Of a stretch of DNA of 64,000 bases, positions 27,257 through 36,346 are shown piece after piece. Below the pieces are notes generated by a model that saw only the letters and a program-made list of their open reading frames with translations, did not search any database and had not been told where the DNA came from. The stretch is taken from assembly GCF_006376685.1 (NCBI RefSeq), contig NZ_VEWL01000004.1, forward strand, positions 124,001 to 188,000. The letters are read 5' to 3'. Positions within the stretch are counted from its first letter, which is position 1, and each line of letters begins with the position of its first letter. The translations under genes were made by a program, and so were the position numbers. The DNA is from Ochrobactrum teleogrylli. GTDB taxonomy: Bacteria; Pseudomonadota; Alphaproteobacteria; Rhizobiales; Rhizobiaceae.

Positions 27257-27410
27257 CGCCGGACCATCTCCATTTGAACAAGTGGAGCAGCCCCGACATC
27301 GCCATAGCGGAAAACCATGACCAGAGGGGCCCGGCGCTGCCTTCTTCAAATGTGTATGTTTTTGCCCGGTTCAAGGGTGGAGTGTAAAATTTTTGTGAGG
27401 GGGTGTGGCA

Positions 27411-27436
27411 GTCTGGAGCGGATTCCCGCTCCAGAC
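27411..27436. terminator. Hairpin after the RND efflux operon
   Basis: GTCTGGAGCGG and CCGCTCCAGAC form a perfect 11-bp stem with a 4-base loop, 16 bases beyond the RND stop. There is no long T-run on the minus strand, so termination strength is uncertain. Confidence 0.55.
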
Positions 27437-27452
27437 GGATTTCGTTGCAATA

Positions 27453-30400
27453 TCAATGTTGTGGCGCGGGCGTTTCTTCTGCGTCCGGTTCCTTGATGCG
27501 GAACCATGCCACATAGAGCGCTGGCAGGAACAGGAGGGTGATCGCCGTGCCAGCGATGATGCCGCCCATCATGGCATAGGCCATCGGCCCCCAGAACACT
27601 TCGCGGGCAATGGGGATCAGCGCCAGGCTTGCCGCCGCCGCCGTCAGTGCAATCGGGCGCATACGGTGCTGGCTGGCGATCATCACAGCATCCCAGGGCT
27701 TCATGCCTTCGGTGATATGTTCCTCGATCTGCACAATCAGGATGACGGAGTTTCGGATCAGAATGCCGATCAGCGCCAGCACGCCCAGAATGGCGACGAA
27801 ACCAAGCGGTTTGCCGCTTGGCAGGAGTGCTGCAACCACGCCGATCAATCCAAGCGGCGCAACCGCCACCACGAGGAACAGGCGCTGGAAACTCTGCAAC
27901 TGCAGCATCAGCACAGTCGCCATCACAAACAGCATCAGCGGAACAACGGCTGCAATCGGGCCCTGGCTCTTGCCGCTTTCCTCAACCGTGCCTGCGGTCT
28001 GAATATAGTAGCCAGCCGGTAGCTTGTCGGCGAAAGCCTTGATCGCGGGGCCGAGGTCTTTCACGATCGTATCCGGCATGGTCTTGTCGATAATGCCTGC
28101 CGCGACCGTGATCGTCGGGATGCGCGAGCGGCGATAGATGACGGGCTGCTCAAGCTCGTAGCGGAAATTGGCGATGGAAGCGAGCGGCACCGAGGTGCCG
28201 TTGCCGGTCGCAATTTGCAGGCTCTGCAAGGTGTCGATGGAATCGCGTTCGTGCTTTTGCGCGCGCACGACGACATCGATCAGATAGATCGAATCCCGCA
28301 CCTGCGTGATGGTGATGCCGCCGACGACACCGTTCAGCGTCGTGGCAATATCCTTGGATGAAATGCCAAGCTTGCGCGCCTTGTCCTGCATGACATCGAC
28401 ACGGATCACGCGGCCGGGTTCATTCCAGTTATAATTGACCACACCCAGTCTTTCGTCGGCGGTCAGGATGCCCGCGAAATCCTGCGCCAGACCACGCAGT
28501 TTCTGAATGTCCGGGCCGGAAATGCGGTATTGCACGGGGCGTCCGACCGGCGGTCCAAGCTCCAGGAATTTCACATAGACGTCGGTGCCGACATAATCCT
28601 TGCGGAAGACCTCATCAAACTTGGCCTTCAGGCGGTCTCGCGCTTCGACATCCTTGGCGACGACGACCATCTGGCCGAAATAGGGATTGTTCGGCTGCAC
28701 GTCGAAGGAGAGGATGAACCGGATCGCGCTTTGCCCGACATAGGTGCTCCAATGCTCGATATCGGGATTGCCTTTTAGCATGGTTTCTTCGAAACGCTCC
28801 ATCTGTGCCCGGGTTTCGGCGATGGAGCTGTTTTGCGGCAAGGTCCAGTCGAGAACCAGTTCCGGACGATCCGACTGCGGGAAGAACTGCTGTTCGATGA
28901 AGCGCATCCCGAAAACTGAAACCGCAAACAGAAGGACGGTTGTCACGATGGTCACCCAGCGATAGCGCATCGCCAGCAACAGCGCCCTGGAAAAGGCTTC
29001 AAAGAAGCGGCTGCGCTTTTCCGCATGGGGCTTCATTTTCTTGGGCAGGAATGTGACGCCCAGCAGCGGCGCAAACAGCACCGCGACAATCCACGACACC
29101 ACCAGCGAAACGGCGATCACCACAAAGAGCGTATAGGTATATTCACCCGCCTGACTGGAATTGAGGCCGATCGGGATGAAGCCCGCAATGGTTACAAGTG
29201 TGCCTGTCAGCATCGGAAAGGCCGTATGCGAATAGACGTAAGTGGCGGCCTTGTTGATCGGATCGCCGAATTCCAGTCGCGCCACCATCATCTCGACCGC
29301 AATCATGGCGTCGTCGACCAAAAGGCCGAGCGCGATGATAAGCGCGCCGAGCGACACGCGTTGCAGTGAAATATCCAGAAGCGACATCGACAGGAAGGTG
29401 ATCGCAAGCACGAGCGGGATCGATAGCGACACCACGAATCCGGCGCGCAAGCCAAGGCTGACAAAGCTGACCGCAAGCACGATGACCACGGCTTCGAACA
29501 GTGCGCTGGTAAAGCCGGATACGGCTTCCTTCACGACATGCGGCTGGTCGGCCACCTTGAACACCTTGACGCCAACAGGGAGTTCCGCCGTCACCTGCTG
29601 CATCATCTTGTCGAGCGCCGCGCCAAATTCCAGCAGATTTCCGTTCGGCTTCATACCGATGCCAAGCCCGATGGAATCCGCGCCATTGACGCGGAAGATG
29701 GATGTTGGCGGGTCGACATAGCCGCGCGTGATGGTGGCCACATCGGACAAGCGGAAGAACCGGTCATTGACGCGCAGATTGACCGCGCGCAGATCGGCTT
29801 CGGAATTGAACTGGCCGCTGACGCGGACACTGATCCGTTCCGGCCCGGCCTGAACGACGCCCGATGGCGTGATCGCGTTCTGGTCCTGCAAGGCCTGAAG
29901 CACGGCCTGCTGGTCGAGACCAAGTGCTGCGACCTGCCGCGTCGAAAATTCGAGATAGATCGCCTCGTCCTGCGCGCCGATCAGCTCGACCTTACCGGCA
30001 TTGGGCAGCGTCAAAATCTTGGCGCGCACATCTTCCGCATAATCACGCAGCTGTCGCATGGACAGACCATCAGCGGTGAAGGCGAAGATATTCCCGAAAA
30101 CATCGCCGAACTTGTCGTTATAATAAGGCCCATAAACGCCATCAGGCAGTTCCGGCTTGATATCGTCCAGCATATGCCGGACTTCATTCCAGGCGTCGGT
30201 GACCTGACGTTTACGCACCGTGTCCTTCAGGAAAACGAAGACGACAGACTGGCCCGCGGTCGTTACGCTGCGCGTATAATCGAGCGTATCGAGTTCCTCG
30301 AGCTTCTTCTCGATGCGATCCGTGACCTGATTGAGCGTTTCTTCCACGGAAGCGCCCGGCCAGTTGGCCTGCACCACCATCGTCTTGACGGTGAATTCCG

Positions 30401-30524
30401 GGTCTTCTTCGCGACCGAGATCGAGATAGGACACGAAGCCTGCGACCAGAAACACGAGCATGAAATACCAGACCAGCGATCTGTGGTTCAAAGCCCAGTC
30501 GGACAGATTGAATCCCTTTTTCAC
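27453..30524 (-). CDS. RND efflux transporter, three-gene system with two adaptors
   Basis: A 1023-residue RND (AcrB/MdtB-like) proton-driven pump with 12 membrane helices and two large periplasmic loops. Recognisable parts are LVWYFMLVFLVAGFVSYLDLGREEDPEF at the N-terminus (in two stretches), the helix-4 proton relay IALGLLVDDAMIAVEMMVARLEFG and the C-terminal PIALTAAAASLALIPIA. Its start overlaps the lipoprotein adaptor stop by four bases. The presence of two adaptors upstream recalls TriABC of Pseudomonas. Substrates are unknown. No outer-membrane channel gene is nearby, so a TolC-type partner is probably encoded elsewhere. Confidence 0.94.
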   Translation of the reverse strand: MKKGFNLSDWALNHRSLVWYFMLVFLVAGFVSYLDLGREEDPEFTVKTMVVQANWPGASVEETLNQVTDRIEKKLEELDTLDYTRSVTTAGQSVVFVFLKDTVRKRQVTDAWNEVRHMLDDIKPELPDGVYGPYYNDKFGDVFGNIFAFTADGLSMRQLRDYAEDVRAKILTLPNAGKVELIGAQDEAIYLEFSTRQVAALGLDQQAVLQALQDQNAITPSGVVQAGPERISVRVSGQFNSEADLRAVNLRVNDRFFRLSDVATITRGYVDPPTSIFRVNGADSIGLGIGMKPNGNLLEFGAALDKMMQQVTAELPVGVKVFKVADQPHVVKEAVSGFTSALFEAVVIVLAVSFVSLGLRAGFVVSLSIPLVLAITFLSMSLLDISLQRVSLGALIIALGLLVDDAMIAVEMMVARLEFGDPINKAATYVYSHTAFPMLTGTLVTIAGFIPIGLNSSQAGEYTYTLFVVIAVSLVVSWIVAVLFAPLLGVTFLPKKMKPHAEKRSRFFEAFSRALLLAMRYRWVTIVTTVLLFAVSVFGMRFIEQQFFPQSDRPELVLDWTLPQNSSIAETRAQMERFEETMLKGNPDIEHWSTYVGQSAIRFILSFDVQPNNPYFGQMVVVAKDVEARDRLKAKFDEVFRKDYVGTDVYVKFLELGPPVGRPVQYRISGPDIQKLRGLAQDFAGILTADERLGVVNYNWNEPGRVIRVDVMQDKARKLGISSKDIATTLNGVVGGITITQVRDSIYLIDVVVRAQKHERDSIDTLQSLQIATGNGTSVPLASIANFRYELEQPVIYRRSRIPTITVAAGIIDKTMPDTIVKDLGPAIKAFADKLPAGYYIQTAGTVEESGKSQGPIAAVVPLMLFVMATVLMLQLQSFQRLFLVVAVAPLGLIGVVAALLPSGKPLGFVAILGVLALIGILIRNSVILIVQIEEHITEGMKPWDAVMIASQHRMRPIALTAAAASLALIPIAREVFWGPMAYAMMGGIIAGTAITLLFLPALYVAWFRIKEPDAEETPAPQH

Positions 30525-31630
30525 AGGCCAGTTCCTTTCTGGTCCAGACGGACTTTCTGTCCTTCTTTCAATTCATAGACGCCAGCAATCGCCACATAGC
30601 TGCCGACCTCGACATCACCGGCAACGAAATTGCCGCCCTGCCGCGCGATAACCTGAACATCGTGCAGCGAGACGGTCTGTTTGTCGGGATCGATAATCCA
30701 GATGCTTGTCTTGCCGTTGTCCTCGCGCAGGGCCTGGATCGGCAGGCGCACCACATCCTTCTCCGGCGTCGCCAAAGCGGCGCGGATGGTCGCCCCGAGA
30801 CGGAAACCGTCGGGTGGATTGTCGAGGGCAATTCTGACCCGGCGGCTGCGGGTTTGCGCATCCGCCTGCGGCGCGACTTCCCGCACAGTGCCGGTTCCCG
30901 TCACCGACGGATCAGCCTGAAGCTGAACATTGAAGGCAGCACCCGGCGCGAAGTACTGTGTCATGCTGTCGGGAATATCGACCACGGCTTCACGAATGTC
31001 CGGGCGCGCCACCGTCATCACTGCCTGACCGGCGGCGACCACCTGTCCAACCTCGGCATTGGTTGCCGAAATTACCCCGTCATAGTCGGGGCGCAACACG
31101 GCATAGCTGCGCTGGTCCTGCGCCTTTTTCAGCCCGGCCCGGGCCTTTTCCAGTCCTGCACTGGCGCTGTCGCGCGCCTGTCTGGCGGCATCATAATCGG
31201 CCTGCGAAACATTGTTGCCCTGCAGCAAAATGCGCTGCCGTTCCTCACTGGCCGAGGCATTGGCATATTGCGCCTCGGCGCTCGCCAGATCGGCCTTCGC
31301 CGACTGGATCGCCAGATCAAGCGTCGACGGATCAAGCGTTGCGACGCTCTCACCCTTCTGCGCCAGATCGCCCACCTGCACCGGACGGCTGATGATGCGC
31401 CCAAGCACGCGGAAGGCGAGATCGGTCGAATAGCGCGGCTCGATCGTACCGGCAAACCCCGCCTGCGTGGCCGGCCGCGGTTCAACAACCATGTAGAGAA
31501 CCGGGCGAACGGGTTCGGCCTCCGCTTCGCTTTCATCGCTCTTGCCGCAGGCTGCGAGCACAAGCGTGGTCATCAGCACCGCGACGCGCATCAGGGGGAG
31601 GGCAATGGGCTTTCGGAATTCTCGCATCAT
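30521..31630 (-). CDS. RND periplasmic adaptor lipoprotein
   Basis: A 369-residue membrane fusion protein. Its signal sequence ends in a lipobox (LVLAAC-G near residue 28), so it should be anchored to the inner membrane by a lipid. It then has a barrel-sandwich half (GRIISRPVQVGDLAQKGESVATLD), an alpha-hairpin of about residues 100-180 and the second half (GVISATNAEVGQVVAAGQAV). ATG overlaps the stop of the first adaptor (ATGATG). It connects the pump to an outer-membrane channel. Confidence 0.92.
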   Translation of the reverse strand: MMREFRKPIALPLMRVAVLMTTLVLAACGKSDESEAEAEPVRPVLYMVVEPRPATQAGFAGTIEPRYSTDLAFRVLGRIISRPVQVGDLAQKGESVATLDPSTLDLAIQSAKADLASAEAQYANASASEERQRILLQGNNVSQADYDAARQARDSASAGLEKARAGLKKAQDQRSYAVLRPDYDGVISATNAEVGQVVAAGQAVMTVARPDIREAVVDIPDSMTQYFAPGAAFNVQLQADPSVTGTGTVREVAPQADAQTRSRRVRIALDNPPDGFRLGATIRAALATPEKDVVRLPIQALREDNGKTSIWIIDPDKQTVSLHDVQVIARQGGNFVAGDVEVGSYVAIAGVYELKEGQKVRLDQKGTGL

Positions 31631-32760
31631 TGCGCAACCGCCCCTTCCTGCGTCTGCATGATTTCGGTCGGCTCGCCCGACCGCAGCATCTGCGCGCCTT
31701 TCGTGACGATCAGTTCGCCGTCGTTCAAGCCGCCATCCACGATCACCCGTTCCTTTTCATAGGAAAGCACGGTGATTGGAACCAGCGTTGTAACATGGGT
31801 ATCGTCAGCCACCCGCCAAACGGCGGGGCGTCCCGCGTCGGATGTCATGGCGCTCCATGGCAGCACGATGACTTGACGGCTATCCATATGCACCGTTCCG
31901 GTGACGGTCGCACCAAGCGCCATCTGTGGCGGGGTTTTGGCAATGCCAACCTTGACCCGGACCGTGCCGGTCTGCGCATCGACGACCGGAGAGATTTCGC
32001 GGATTTGCCCTTCTGCAACAATGGAAGCGTCCGACAGCAGCGCAATTGTCACGCCCATGCCGTCCTTGGCGTGGTTGACCAGCGTTTCCTGCACGTCGAA
32101 TACGGCATCGCGTGGTCCATCCTCGGCAATCGAAAACGCCGTCTGCGCGGCCTGTATCACCTGACCCGCTTCGATGTTGCGCGCCGTGACGACACCGGAA
32201 ACCGGGGCGCGCAGTTCGGTGTAGGACAGCTGGTCGCGCGCGTCGCTAAGCTGGCTTTCGGCGCTCGAAAGCGCGCTTTGCGCGGTTTGCAGGGTCTGGT
32301 TTGCCTGATCATAGGTGCTGCGGGTCGTGAAACCCTGCGCGAGAAGCGCCTTCTGGCGTTTGAAATTGGCGTCCGCCTGAACGAGCTGCGCCTGCGCAGC
32401 ATCCTTCGAGGCCTGAGCAACACGCAGATTCGCCTGCTGTTCGGCATCGTCGATGCGGGCGATCAGCTCGCCTTTCTCGACATGCTGGCCGATCTCGGTC
32501 TTGCGCTCCACGACCTGCCCGCCAAGGCGAAACGAGGTGTTGACCAGCGAGCGGGCGGCAATCGCGCCGGAAAGCGTCAATCGGGGCTGATAATCGCTTG
32601 CCGCCACCTTCATCACCGCAACCGGAACCACATTGCGGGAATCGGCACGGGCCGGAGCGCCAAATGTTATTGCCGAAATGCAGAATGCAAAGGCAGCCGT
32701 GGTTCCGAATATGACGCTTCGTCCGGAGCGGAGGAAACGGTAGGAAGGTTTTGCAATCAT
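31627..32760 (-). CDS. RND periplasmic adaptor, first gene of the efflux operon
   Basis: A 377-residue membrane fusion protein with a cleavable Sec signal of about 40 residues (ending APARA-DS) and no lipobox. The lipoyl halves read GGQVVERKTEIGQHVEKGELIARIDD and GVVTARNIEAGQVIQAAQ, enclosing an alpha-hairpin rich in Ala/Gln. The ATG at 32760 precedes a normal signal; an upstream in-frame start at 32799 would bury it. The 264-base gap to the divergent ppk2 gene holds the operon promoter. No regulator gene is adjacent. Confidence 0.9.
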   Translation of the reverse strand: MIAKPSYRFLRSGRSVIFGTTAAFAFCISAITFGAPARADSRNVVPVAVMKVAASDYQPRLTLSGAIAARSLVNTSFRLGGQVVERKTEIGQHVEKGELIARIDDAEQQANLRVAQASKDAAQAQLVQADANFKRQKALLAQGFTTRSTYDQANQTLQTAQSALSSAESQLSDARDQLSYTELRAPVSGVVTARNIEAGQVIQAAQTAFSIAEDGPRDAVFDVQETLVNHAKDGMGVTIALLSDASIVAEGQIREISPVVDAQTGTVRVKVGIAKTPPQMALGATVTGTVHMDSRQVIVLPWSAMTSDAGRPAVWRVADDTHVTTLVPITVLSYEKERVIVDGGLNDGELIVTKGAQMLRSGEPTEIMQTQEGAVAQ

Positions 32761-33024
32761 TGAACGATCCCGGTGGTTCGCATCTGCGGGAGAATGCAAT
32801 CAAACGGCTTTCAACGAAAGCTTATTTTTTACGTAGGCGTCAATTCAACCGGGTCCATAGCGCACTTTAAAATTGCGAATCTGTAATAGGGCTTGATATC
32901 GCCTTTGTTGACACCCGCGCGACCGGATTGCGTCACGAAACCGTCATGAGCCACTTCTAGTATTCCGTGCAATTGTGCGGAGTCGTCGCGGCTTCGGGTG
33001 TTATCTTCAGCTTATGGTGTGAAC

Positions 33025-33933
33025 ATGTTCGAGAGCAGCCATCTGGACCGTATCAAGGCGGAAATAGCCGACAGTTTCGATGAAGAGCTGGAAATGCAGA
33101 TCGAGGAAGAGCGGCTCGATGCGCTGGTCGCCGAGGGCATGTCCGGCCCCGCCGAACAAACACTTGAACGCCGCCTTTATTTTCGCGAGCTGTTTCGTCT
33201 CCAGCATGAGCTGGTGAAGCTTCAGGACTGGGTGCAGCACAAGAAGCTCAAAGTCGTCGTGCTGTTCGAAGGCCGCGATTCCGCTGGCAAGGGTGGCGCG
33301 ATCAAGCGCGTGACGCAGCGTCTCAATCCGCGTGTCTGCCGCGTCGTCGCGCTGCCTGCTCCCACCGAACGCGAGCGCAATCAGTGGTATTTCCAGCGTT
33401 ATGTGCCGCATCTGCCGACCGCTGGCGAAATGGTTCTGTTCGACCGCTCCTGGTATAATCGGGCCGGTGTCGAGCGCGTCATGGGCTTTTGCACAAAGGA
33501 CGAACTGGAAGAGTTTTTCCGCTCCGTTCCCGAATTTGAACGCATGCTGGTGCGTTCCGGGATCATTCTCATCAAATACTGGTTCTCGATCACCGACGAA
33601 GAGCAGGAATTCCGGTTCAATATGCGTATCCACGATCCGCTGAAGCAGTGGAAGCTTTCGCCGATGGACCTCGAAAGCCGCGTTCATTGGGAAGACTACA
33701 CCAAGGCCAAGGAAGAGATGCTGCACCGCACCCATATTGCGGAAGCGCCATGGTGGGTTGTCGAGGCCGTCGACAAGAAAAAGGCGCGCCTCAATTGCAT
33801 CGCCCATCTTCTGTCGCAGATCCCTTATGAGGATGTGCCGAAGTCACCCATCCATCTGCCGGAACGCGTGCGCCATGACGATTATGTACGTCACCAGACC
33901 CCGTCCGAAATGTATGTGCCGGAAGTGTATTAG
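33025..33933 (+). CDS. ppk2: Polyphosphate kinase 2
   Basis: A 302-residue PPK2-family enzyme that transfers phosphate between polyphosphate and nucleotides. Walker A is FEGRDSAGKGGAIKR, Walker B/lid is VLFDRSWYNRAGVERVMG, and RYVPHLPTAGE lies between them. Single-domain length fits class I. An acidic N-terminal extension of about 50 residues precedes the fold. I take the ATG at 33025, though an in-frame start at 32998 exists and neither has a strong ribosome site. A CorA/ZntB-type gene follows 45 bases later, perhaps co-transcribed, and could relate to metal-polyphosphate balance. Confidence 0.93.
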   Translation: MFESSHLDRIKAEIADSFDEELEMQIEEERLDALVAEGMSGPAEQTLERRLYFRELFRLQHELVKLQDWVQHKKLKVVVLFEGRDSAGKGGAIKRVTQRLNPRVCRVVALPAPTERERNQWYFQRYVPHLPTAGEMVLFDRSWYNRAGVERVMGFCTKDELEEFFRSVPEFERMLVRSGIILIKYWFSITDEEQEFRFNMRIHDPLKQWKLSPMDLESRVHWEDYTKAKEEMLHRTHIAEAPWWVVEAVDKKKARLNCIAHLLSQIPYEDVPKSPIHLPERVRHDDYVRHQTPSEMYVPEVY

Positions 33934-33978
33934 AGGCTCGATGCGGGGCCACTTTGTTCCGGGTATTGGTACACGACA

Positions 33979-34986
33979 TTGAACATTATTCACGGTTCGC
34001 TGAAGGAACATAGTCCCGGTCTGGTGGGGGCCTATCACAAGCGCCCCGATCATGCGGTTGTGGAACTCAAGGCAGACGAAGTGGATGCTGCGCTGGCCGC
34101 TCAAGACGGCTGGGTGTGGCTGCATGTCGATCTGGTCGATCAGCGGGCACAGGGCTGGCTCTCGGAGCGCTGTGCCTTGCCTGCGTCGGCGCGGGCGATA
34201 TTGGAGGGACATGACGATAGTCTGGTGCTCAGCCATGAGGCCGGAACGATCCATGGCGTCATCGCCGACATGCATCAGGACATGGAGCGCATGTCCACCA
34301 CAATCGGCCGTCTGCATTTTGCGGTGACGGGCGGGCTTCTGGTAACCGGCAGGCGGCATCCTCTGGAAGCCGTAGACAGGGTGCGCCATTCCTTTGCCAG
34401 CGGTTTTTGCCCGGCAACGGCCTATGAATTATTTGAGGCGGTGGTTACGGCCTTCTGCAAGAACACCGCAATCAGGCTCAATGAGGCGAGCAAGATGCTC
34501 GATACTGTTGAGGATCGGTTGGTGACCGAGCGGTTGAATGATGAACGCAGGGATCTTAAGGAAGTGCGCAGACTGGCGGTCTCGCTGCATCGTCCGGTGG
34601 CCGGTATGGTGGCTTTGTTTGAAGAGGAAGACCGTCTGGACTGGACCTTGCCTGAGATGGGGCATGCCGCGTTGAAGCGGCTTTCCATGCGGCTTGAGCG
34701 CCTCGACCGTGAAATCGTCATGGTCAATGATCGTGCGCGGTTGTTGCAGGAAGAGATTGCAGCGGAACTGGCGGATGATTCAAACCGCAGCCTCAAAGTG
34801 ATGGCGGTGATGAGCGCATTGCTGCTGCCCGGCACGCTGATTGCCGGTATTTTCGGGATGAACACTGCCGGATTGCCCTTCACAGGCGACGGGTCCGGTT
34901 TCGGCTGGGCGATTGTTCTGGGTGTCGGCGCGACGGCGCTGTTTTACTGGCTTCTACGCAAGGCTGGTATCAGCTTGCGGCTTTGA
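33979..34986 (+). CDS. zntB: CorA/ZntB-type divalent metal transporter
   Basis: A 335-residue CorA-superfamily channel with a large cytoplasmic N-terminal domain, a long helix (residues ~180-270) and two C-terminal membrane helices. The signature after TM1 reads GMNTAGLPF, the ZntB-like variant of CorA GMN. It probably moves zinc or magnesium. The only start that keeps the conserved N-terminus is TTG at 33979, in the series TTGAACATTATTCAC; no ATG is available upstream in frame after the ppk2 stop. A terminator follows at 35001. Confidence 0.88.
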   Translation: MNIIHGSLKEHSPGLVGAYHKRPDHAVVELKADEVDAALAAQDGWVWLHVDLVDQRAQGWLSERCALPASARAILEGHDDSLVLSHEAGTIHGVIADMHQDMERMSTTIGRLHFAVTGGLLVTGRRHPLEAVDRVRHSFASGFCPATAYELFEAVVTAFCKNTAIRLNEASKMLDTVEDRLVTERLNDERRDLKEVRRLAVSLHRPVAGMVALFEEEDRLDWTLPEMGHAALKRLSMRLERLDREIVMVNDRARLLQEEIAAELADDSNRSLKVMAVMSALLLPGTLIAGIFGMNTAGLPFTGDGSGFGWAIVLGVGATALFYWLLRKAGISLRL

Positions 34987-35000
34987 ACAGCGCTATCCCG

Positions 35001-35033
35001 AACAGGAGGCACCGTTTCGAAGGGCCTCCTGTT
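35001..35033. terminator. Bidirectional terminator between zntB and the small secreted protein gene
   Basis: AACAGGAGGC and GCCTCCTGTT form a perfect 10-bp stem with a 13-base loop between convergent genes. The T-content after it is modest (GGAAATATTGTTTACTT). Confidence 0.65.
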
Positions 35034-35044
35034 GGAAATATTGT

Positions 35045-35197
35045 TTACTTCTGGGTGGGCGCCGTAGTTTCTGCGCTTGCCGTTGTTTGCGGCTTTTCCA
35101 TTTTTGTTGACGATTGCGCATTGTGGTAAGTGCAGTCTGCCATCGCAGCCGTAACCGACAGAGCGAGGACAGCGGTCGTTACAAATACGACTTTCAT
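35045..35197 (-). CDS. Small secreted protein, 50 residues
   Basis: A short gene with a clear ribosome site (GGAGACAGAT before ATG 35197) and a textbook signal peptide, MKVVFVTTAVLALSVTAAMA, with predicted cleavage before Asp21. The mature part is only about 30 residues, rich in Thr, Ala, Gln, Lys and Pro, with a single cysteine near its start (DCTYHN). There is no lipobox at the cleavage point. It is convergent with zntB and ends at a shared terminator. I do not recognise the family. Signal, ribosome site and terminator together make it a credible gene. Confidence 0.72.
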   Translation of the reverse strand: MKVVFVTTAVLALSVTAAMADCTYHNAQSSTKMEKPQTTASAETTAPTQK

Positions 35198-35284
35198 ATC
35201 TGTCTCCATTCAGTGTTAGTTTCGTGGGGCATTACACAGACAACTCTAGCAAATGCTGCCAGTCTTGTCTCATCACTTCATATT

Positions 35285-35361
35285 CTAGTGGATTGAATTT
35301 GACGTTTGAATCCCGGCTGACATAGATGCTGTTTCAAACGTCAAATTCGAAAAATCCCCTA
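35285..35361. repeat. Palindromic intergenic repeat, CTAG ends (copy A)
   Basis: Starts CTAGTGGATT and ends AATCCCCTAG. The inner arms GAATTTGACGTTTGAA and TTCAAACGTCAAATTC are a perfect 16-bp match around a loop of about 22 bases. Size (77 bases) and CTAG ends are shared with the neighbouring element at 35376. Such elements recur in Brucella genomes; I think of the Bru-RS type, but the naming is from memory. Confidence 0.7.
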
Positions 35362-35375
35362 GATACATATACTTG

Positions 35376-35450
35376 CTAGTGGTCTTTTTGATTCCAACAT
35401 TTGCTCAGCGCGTGAACCGAGGGATGCAAATGTTGGAATCAGACCACTAG
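35376..35450. repeat. Palindromic intergenic repeat, CTAG ends (copy B)
   Basis: Ends CTAGTGGTCT and AGACCACTAG. The inner arms GATTCCAACATTTGC and GCAAATGTTGGAATC are a perfect 15-bp match. The final CTA (35447-35449) is the stop codon TAG of the DUF930 gene on the minus strand, so the repeat end is used as coding sequence. It resembles a mobile MITE-like or Bru-RS-like palindrome. Confidence 0.75.
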
Positions 35451-36346
35451 TCTCTGGGCAGTTGCCGTGCGCCCCATTCGCTTTCGGGGATGGCGTGGCC
35501 GATGGCGTAGCTGAAGGACTGGATCGACATTGCCTCCGCATTGACCTGACATTTGAAATCCACGCCATACCATTGGGCGCGGCTGCGAAAGGCGCCGTTG
35601 CTGACCGTCAGGCCGCTGTTGGAAACCGAACCGCCCGCGCGCGCCAGCATGTCGGGAAAAGCGCCGGGCTGCTGGCGGCGGATCTGTTCAAGCGCCTCGA
35701 TGCTGCAAATCTGGATAACGCGATCCGTCGGTGAGAGTTTGCCGAGCGCCTGTTTCACACGCGGGTCAGACAGGGCATCCTTGGAATAAAGCCTGCGCGC
35801 CTGTTTGAAGTTTTCAGCCTTTTGCTCCGAAACGGCCTTGGTGGCCGGCTTTGCCTGTTCCGGTTTGGGCTGCGGAATAGGCGGGTTCTGAATAGGAGGG
35901 GCTGCCGCCTCGTTCGCGTTCTCCGCAGTTGCGGATTGAGCCTGCAGCTCCGCCGCTTCCTGTTCTTTGTCCTGCGGCTGCTCGTTCTTGGTCTCGGTTG
36001 TCGGGGGCGCAGTTTCGTCGGGCTTTTCGCTTGTTTCTGGTGCGGCGGGCGGAACGTCAGGTTGCTCCGGCGCCTCATCCTTCGGATCGTTGGAAGTGGA
36101 CTCAAAGGCAAGCTTCTGGGCCTGCGCCTGCTGTTGCGCAGGAGCGGGCTTTTCCTGGTCCTGTTTGGGCTTGTCCTCGGCGGGTGGCGGCGGGGGAACA
36201 AGCTCTACATTGACGCTCTGTTCCTGCGCGGTTGGCAATTCCGGCAGGCGGACGAGCAGAACAATGGCCAGCAACAGATGCAGGACGATCGAGCTTGGAA
36301 TACCCCAGCCGATTTCTGCAAACATTTTTCTGGCCAATTGCTGCAT
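35447..36346 (-). CDS. TonB-like envelope protein with C-terminal DUF930 domain
   Basis: A 299-residue protein: a short cytoplasmic start, one membrane anchor (IPSSIVLHLLLAIVLLVRLP, residues ~16-35), a long Pro/Glu/Gln/Ala-rich linker (~45-180) resembling the periplasm-spanning part of TonB or TolA, and a C-terminal DUF930 domain (LSPTDRVIQICSIEALEQIR; WYGVDFKCQVNAEAM) with two conserved cysteines. DUF930 is a Rhizobiales-typical domain of unknown function. The layout suggests reach from inner membrane to outer envelope. No ExbB/ExbD genes are adjacent. Its stop codon lies within a palindromic repeat. Confidence 0.88.
   Translation of the reverse strand: MQQLARKMFAEIGWGIPSSIVLHLLLAIVLLVRLPELPTAQEQSVNVELVPPPPPAEDKPKQDQEKPAPAQQQAQAQKLAFESTSNDPKDEAPEQPDVPPAAPETSEKPDETAPPTTETKNEQPQDKEQEAAELQAQSATAENANEAAAPPIQNPPIPQPKPEQAKPATKAVSEQKAENFKQARRLYSKDALSDPRVKQALGKLSPTDRVIQICSIEALEQIRRQQPGAFPDMLARAGGSVSNSGLTVSNGAFRSRAQWYGVDFKCQVNAEAMSIQSFSYAIGHAIPESEWGARQLPRD

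Noticed and set aside
27257..27410. A manganese (yybP-ykoY) riboswitch before the TerC-family gene
   Set aside because: TerC genes often carry one, but the leader here is short and I could not recognise the conserved elements.
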